Shown one piece after another: positions 4,817-7,749 of a stretch of 7,749 bases of DNA. The position numbers and the translations under genes were made by a program. The notes under the pieces were generated by a model that made no database searches, had not been told where the DNA came from, and saw only the letters and a list, made by a program, of their open reading frames with translations. Source of the stretch: CAZALT01 sp964485515 (lineage in GTDB: Bacteria; Actinomycetota; Acidimicrobiia; Acidimicrobiales; Acidimicrobilacustridaceae); contig CAZALT010000167.1 of NCBI GenBank assembly GCA_964485515.1, positions 1 through 7,749 of the forward strand, read 5' to 3'. The first letter of the stretch is position 1. Every line of letters starts with the position of its first letter.

Positions 4817-6526
4817 CTACAAGAGCACCCGGGCGAGGTAGAACGCGACCGGGAGCACGAAGAGGAGGCCGTCGAAGCGGTCGAGGACGCCGCCGTGGCC
4901 GGGGATGACGCTGCCCATGTCCTTGAGGCCGAGGTCGCGCTTGAACAGCGACTCGGCCAGGTCGCCCAGAGGGGCCACGATGCCCACGCAGAGGCCGAAG
5001 ATGAAGGCCGCACCGACCGAGAATTCGCTGATGCCGACGAACTTGAGGACCAGGACACCGACGATGGCGCTCACGATGCCGCCGACGAGCCCTTCGACCG
5101 TCTTGTTCGGACTGACCGGGGTGAGCGACGTCTTGCCCCACTGGCGCCCGATGAAGAACCCGCCGACGTCGGAGAGCACGCCTCCGACGATGGCGAGCAG
5201 CAAGATGCTCACGCCCTGCTTCGGGATCCCGAGGATGACGGCGCCGAACGAGCCGAGGAACCCGACATAGAACACGCCGAGCATGGTGACCGCCGTGTTG
5301 GGCAACGGACGGGCGGACCCGCCGATGCCGACGATGTACCAGAGGATCGTGAACGCGAAGGCGAGGAAGAGCACCAGCGGCAGGGCGCCTTCCCCCTTCC
5401 AGTACGCCGCCAGCGGCAGGCCGGCACACGCGGCGAGCCCGAGCAGCGTGGCAGGACGGAGGCCACCCCGGCGCAAGGCGGTGAAGAACTCGGCCGCGGC
5501 CGCGACGACCACGGCCCACACCAGGATCAGGGCGGGGACCGGGCCGAGATAGAACGCCACGACGGCAACCGCGGCGATGATCACGCCGACGAACGCGGCC
5601 TGGGTGACGTCGCGATCACCGGAACCGGCTTCGGGTTCCTCCGACGGAGGGCCAGTTCGGCGGCGCTTCGAGTCGCTCCCCTCCCCGCCCTTGCGAGCCG
5701 AGGCACCCGATCGGGCCTCGGCGGGACGGGGCCCGCCGCCGGTGAGATCGATGGGACCGGCGGGTCGGGGCTGGCTGGACTGGATCCGGATGGGATCCGA
5801 TGCGGAGCCCGCGGGCTCGGGCGGTGCCGTGGGCGCCGAGGGACTGGCGGTGCCGGCCGTGGAGGTCGGGACCTCGAGGTCGTCGAAGGTCAGGAACTCC
5901 TCCTGGGTCATCGGACCGGGGTCGGCCGAGACAGGTTCCTCGTGTTCGGGAGCGGCGAGGTCGGCCACATCGATCTCGTCCCACCCTTCGTGCTGATCGC
6001 GCCAACGCGGCGTGTTCGCCGCGAACGAGCTCCATCGCGCATCGTCGTCCTCGGCGTCGTCCTCCCCGATGACGACCTTCGGCACCTCACCGGTGGGCGG
6101 TGCGGTCCAGTGCGGAAGGATCGTCTCACCGGTGGCCGGCTCGACCGAGATGACATCGACGGCGTCCTCCGGCTCGTCGCCGCGCTCCTCGCCGGGCTCG
6201 TCGGACCCAGGCGGGTCGTCGCGGAGGGTGTCCTCCACGGTGACGAAGTCGTCGATCCCCTTGGGTTCGACCGGAGCAGGCCGGGGCCGCTGGATCTCGG
6301 ACGCGGCGGCGTCGCTGAGGGGGAATCGGAGCGCGGGCTTGACGTCGTCGGGCGGTGAGCTCGGGCGATCGCCGTACTTGGGCTGATCGCTGCCCTTGCG
6401 ACGGACCACCTCGCCTCGTTCGGCAGCTTCCTCGGCTTCGGCGGGATCGATGATCCGCACGCCCTCGTTGGGGTCGGCGGGGCGGTCGTCGTCGCGGTTC
6501 CGGCGAAACGGAGGGTCTTGTGCCAT
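4817..6526 (-). CDS. cdsA: Phosphatidate cytidylyltransferase (CDP-diglyceride synthase) with long N-terminal extension
   Basis: Membrane enzyme that makes CDP-diacylglycerol from phosphatidate and CTP, the branch point for phospholipid synthesis. The C-terminal part (about 306-569) is a polytopic domain with hydrophobic helices from about 309 onward. It ends in a complete CdsA signature at 526-552 (SLFKRD, KDMGS, PGHGG, then DRFD), preceded by SDVGG (452-456) and NKTVEG (474-479). Residues 1-305 form an acidic, Pro/Ser-rich, probably disordered cytosolic region longer than the catalytic domain. Within it are motif-like islands: GVRIIDP at 22-28, LPHWTAPPTGEVP at 137-149, ARWSSF and PRWRD at 163-177, and FLTFDDLE at 211-218. 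E. coli CdsA is only about 285 residues. The ATG (6524-6526) shares its A with the frr stop (TGATG), so the extension is translated from a coupled start; GAGG lies 4 bases upstream. It is followed by an rlmN-less gap and then dxr. Confidence 0.96.
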   Translation of the reverse strand: MAQDPPFRRNRDDDRPADPNEGVRIIDPAEAEEAAERGEVVRRKGSDQPKYGDRPSSPPDDVKPALRFPLSDAAASEIQRPRPAPVEPKGIDDFVTVEDTLRDDPPGSDEPGEERGDEPEDAVDVISVEPATGETILPHWTAPPTGEVPKVVIGEDDAEDDDARWSSFAANTPRWRDQHEGWDEIDVADLAAPEHEEPVSADPGPMTQEEFLTFDDLEVPTSTAGTASPSAPTAPPEPAGSASDPIRIQSSQPRPAGPIDLTGGGPRPAEARSGASARKGGEGSDSKRRRTGPPSEEPEAGSGDRDVTQAAFVGVIIAAVAVVAFYLGPVPALILVWAVVVAAAAEFFTALRRGGLRPATLLGLAACAGLPLAAYWKGEGALPLVLFLAFAFTILWYIVGIGGSARPLPNTAVTMLGVFYVGFLGSFGAVILGIPKQGVSILLLAIVGGVLSDVGGFFIGRQWGKTSLTPVSPNKTVEGLVGGIVSAIVGVLVLKFVGISEFSVGAAFIFGLCVGIVAPLGDLAESLFKRDLGLKDMGSVIPGHGGVLDRFDGLLFVLPVAFYLARVLL

Positions 6527-7092
6527 CAGTCCTCGAGGAGTTCCTTTTCTTTGACCTGCAACGCCTCGGTGATATCGGCCTCGTGCGCGTGGGTCAACCG
6601 ATCCAGCTCTTTTTCGGCACGGACCACCTCATCGGAAGACAGGTCGCTGCCCTTCTCCAGCTCGTCGAGATCGTGCCGGGCCGAGCGGCGCAGGTTGCGG
6701 ATGGCGACCTTGCCGTCTTCAGCCATGGCCTTGACGACCTTGACCAGGTCGCGACGGCGCTCCTGGGTGAGCGGCGGGAAGGACAAGCGGATGTTGACCC
6801 CGTCGTTGCTGGGGTTGAGGCCGAGGTCGGACTGCTGGATGGCCTTCTCGATCGAGCCCATCGCACCCTTGTCGAACGGGGTGATGAGGAGCTGACGGGC
6901 CTCGGGCACGCTGAAGCCGGCGAGCTGCTGGAGCGGCACGTCGGTGTCGTAGTAGTTCACCATGATCTTCTCGACCAGCGCCGGGGCGGCGCGGCCGGTG
7001 CGGATGCTGCTGAACTCGGTGCGCGCGTGCGACACCGCCTTGCTCATCTTGTCTGTGGCGTCCGCCAGGACCAGATCAGCCATCTCGCTCAC
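6526..7092 (-). CDS. frr: Ribosome recycling factor
   Basis: Cytosolic factor that, with EF-G, splits post-termination ribosomes so they can be reused. The 188-residue length is typical (E. coli 185). Visible family blocks are RTGRA at 31-35, the domain II beta region at about 36-105 with NPSNDG (93-98), LTQERRRDLVK at 108-118, and VAIRNLRR at 129-136 with the functionally important Arg132. The remaining residues form the three-helix domain I. The start is GTG at 7090-7092, chosen because AGGAGG (7099-7104) lies 6 bases upstream; the in-frame ATG three codons later (7081-7083) would be 15 bases away. The GTG overlaps the stop of a putative small upstream ORF by 4 bases. The stop overlaps the cdsA start by one base. 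It is 220 bases downstream of pyrH, a near-universal neighbour pair. Confidence 0.97.
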   Translation of the reverse strand: MSEMADLVLADATDKMSKAVSHARTEFSSIRTGRAAPALVEKIMVNYYDTDVPLQQLAGFSVPEARQLLITPFDKGAMGSIEKAIQQSDLGLNPSNDGVNIRLSFPPLTQERRRDLVKVVKAMAEDGKVAIRNLRRSARHDLDELEKGSDLSSDEVVRAEKELDRLTHAHEADITEALQVKEKELLED

Positions 7093-7208
7093 CGAAGGCC
7101 TCCTAACGGTCCGAGTGGATAAGACGGGGGCTGTGACTCACGGTTCGTCCGATCCTCGCTTCGCTGCGGTCGGACATCGCCTCGACCTGGTTGGTCGGTG
7201 CACCTCAC
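7089..7208 (-). CDS. Putative 39-residue leader ORF upstream of frr
   Basis: GTG at 7206-7208 follows a near-ideal ribosome site, AAGGAGGT, by 5 bases. The frame runs 39 codons to TGA at 7089-7091, which overlaps the frr GTG start by 4 bases (GTGA), the same coupling as dxr with the protease gene. The product is Arg-, Pro- and Gly-rich with one Cys at position 3, and has no recognised domain or membrane segment. Against it: 17 of 39 third positions are A or T, quite unlike the almost all G/C third positions of the neighbours, and codons such as TTA, AGG and CGA occur. It may therefore be a leader whose translation, not its product, matters, or a chance frame. The hairpin at 7147-7175 lies inside it. 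Confidence 0.35.
   Translation of the reverse strand: MRCTDQPGRGDVRPQRSEDRTNRESQPPSYPLGPLGGLR
7099..7104 (-). promoter_or_regulatory. Shine-Dalgarno site of frr
   Basis: AGGAGG on the minus strand, 6 bases before the GTG start of frr. It decides the frr start in favour of GTG at 7092 over the ATG at 7083. It lies inside the last codons of the putative leader ORF. Confidence 0.8.
7147..7175. repeat. Imperfect hairpin in the pyrH-frr gap
   Basis: The outer arms GTCCGA (7147-7152) and TCGGAC (7170-7175) pair perfectly. The 17 bases between can add a few further pairs around the TCGCTTCGCT core. No U-tract follows on the minus strand. The outer GTCCG/CGGAC arms recall the hairpin before dxr. 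Confidence 0.4.
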
Positions 7209-7213
7209 GGCGC

Positions 7214-7221
7214 ACCTCCTT
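7214..7221 (-). promoter_or_regulatory. Strong Shine-Dalgarno site before the small leader ORF
   Basis: AAGGAGGT, the full anti-Shine-Dalgarno complement, lies 5 bases ahead of GTG at 7208. It is about 120 bases from the frr start, too far to serve frr directly, so it either serves the small ORF or is chance. Confidence 0.5.
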
Positions 7222-7230
7222 GTGTCGCTC
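7215..7230 (-). repeat. 16-base motif, copy B (GAGCGACACAaGGAGG)
   Basis: Second copy of the motif at 4656-4671, differing at one base. It includes most of the strong ribosome site; the nine shared bases ahead of it (GAGCGACAC) are not explained by ribosome binding. The rest of the gap towards pyrH (7231-7312) shows no clear promoter or terminator. Confidence 0.5.
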
Positions 7231-7312
7231 CGACGCTAGCGCCGCAGCGCGTCGCGATCGTGCCAATGTCCGCTCGATTCCCCGCGGGGCGGGCACCGAA
7301 CCCGATGTTGCG

Positions 7313-7749
7313 TCAGCGGACGTGCGTGCCCACGGACTGACCCTCGAGGATGGCGCGCACGTTGCCATCGCCCATCAGGTCGAACATCACGATGGGCAGG
7401 TCGTTGTCCATGCACAGCGTGATGGCGGTGGAGTCCATGGCCTTGAGGCCGTTGTTGAGCACGTCGAGGTAGGTGACCTCGTCGAGCTTGGTGGCCTCGG
7501 GGTTGGTCTTCGGATCGTCGGTGTAGATGCCGTCGGTGCCCGAATGCGTGCCCTTGAGCAGCACGCCCGCTTCGATCTCGACCGCCCGCAGCGCCGCGGT
7601 GGTGTCGGTGGTGAAGAACGGGTTGCCCGTACCGCCGGCGAAGATCACGACCCGGCCCTTCTCGAGGTGCCGGATGGCCCGGCGCCGGATGTAGGGCTCG
7701 GCCACCTGGGACATGTGGATGGCCGACTGCACCCGGGTGGGCTGGTCGA
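7313..7749 (-). CDS. pyrH: UMP kinase, C-terminal part
   Basis: Cytosolic amino-acid-kinase-fold enzyme that phosphorylates UMP to UDP with ATP. The 144 C-terminal residues are in the window, against about 240 for the whole family member; the start lies beyond base 7749. Conserved blocks are TRVQSAIHMSQVAEPYI (fragment residues 4-20), RRAIRHLEKGRVVIFAGGTG (22-41), NPFFTTDT (42-49), the nucleotide-binding stretch KGTHSGTDGIYTDDP (65-79), and the C-terminal strand ending GTHVR. The TGA stop is at 7313-7315. The next gene in transcription order is frr, the usual partner; tsf and rpsB would be expected beyond the window edge by analogy with other bacteria. Confidence 0.96.
   Translation of the reverse strand, partial: DQPTRVQSAIHMSQVAEPYIRRRAIRHLEKGRVVIFAGGTGNPFFTTDTTAALRAVEIEAGVLLKGTHSGTDGIYTDDPKTNPEATKLDEVTYLDVLNNGLKAMDSTAITLCMDNDLPIVMFDLMGDGNVRAILEGQSVGTHVR

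Noticed and set aside
4612..5058. N-terminal extension of dxr upstream to base 5058
   Set aside because: The frame is open but overlaps the cdsA end out of frame and gives Ser/Arg-rich low-complexity sequence. The ATG at 4611 fits the family start exactly.
4895..6358. Plus-strand open frame of 487 codons
   Set aside because: Antisense to cdsA, which carries a full family signature; no recognisable domain in the shadow product.
7098..7177. Alternative 24-codon frame from ATG at 7175-7177 in the pyrH-frr gap
   Set aside because: It has no properly spaced ribosome site and does not end at the frr start; the GTG frame at 7208 is better supported.
7233..7266. Promoter-like TTGGCA (7261-7266) and TAGCGT (7233-7238) upstream of the small ORF
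   Set aside because: The spacing of 22 bases is too long for a standard promoter and the boxes are weak.
7138..7368. 76-codon minus-strand frame across the pyrH end and the gap
   Set aside because: It overlaps the conserved end of pyrH in another frame, has no ribosome site and has a shadow-like composition.

Overview
The window is a high-GC bacterial chromosome segment, most likely from an actinomycete-like lineage and plausibly class Acidimicrobiia. That placement is inferred from gene order, protein style and base composition, not from any database search. All recognised genes lie on the minus strand. In the direction of transcription (high to low coordinates) they are pyrH (partial), a possible 39-residue leader ORF, frr, cdsA, dxr, a site-2 protease (rseP/rip1 type), ispG and proS (partial). 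This is the familiar actinobacterial translation/phospholipid/MEP-isoprenoid cluster.

Layout. At 7313-7749 is the C-terminal 60% of UMP kinase. A 220-base gap (7093-7312) follows; it holds a very strong Shine-Dalgarno site, a small ORF ending in a 4-base overlap with frr, and an imperfect hairpin. frr (6526-7092) and cdsA (4817-6526) share one base (TGATG). cdsA carries a long acidic, disordered N-terminal region ahead of its membrane catalytic domain. A 205-base gap (4612-4816) contains no convincing gene. It does contain a tight array of G-run/C-run hairpins, a perfect 7-bp hairpin, and a 16-base motif that recurs (15/16) in the pyrH-frr gap. dxr (3418-4611) overlaps the site-2 protease gene (1820-3421) by 4 bases (GTGA). 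A 68-base gap with an 18-base inverted repeat leads to ispG (522-1751). A further 124-base gap, with a possible hairpin just after the ispG stop, leads to proS, which runs off the window at base 1.

How the genes fit together. PyrH makes UDP for nucleic acid and envelope precursors. Frr recycles ribosomes and ProS charges tRNA-Pro. CdsA makes CDP-diacylglycerol for phospholipids. Dxr and IspG are the second and the penultimate steps of the MEP isoprenoid route. The site-2 protease handles envelope signalling by intramembrane cleavage. The set is housekeeping, so no clear new defence, mobile or biosynthetic system is visible. The most interesting unexplained material is in the two larger intergenic gaps and in the long low-complexity extension of CdsA.
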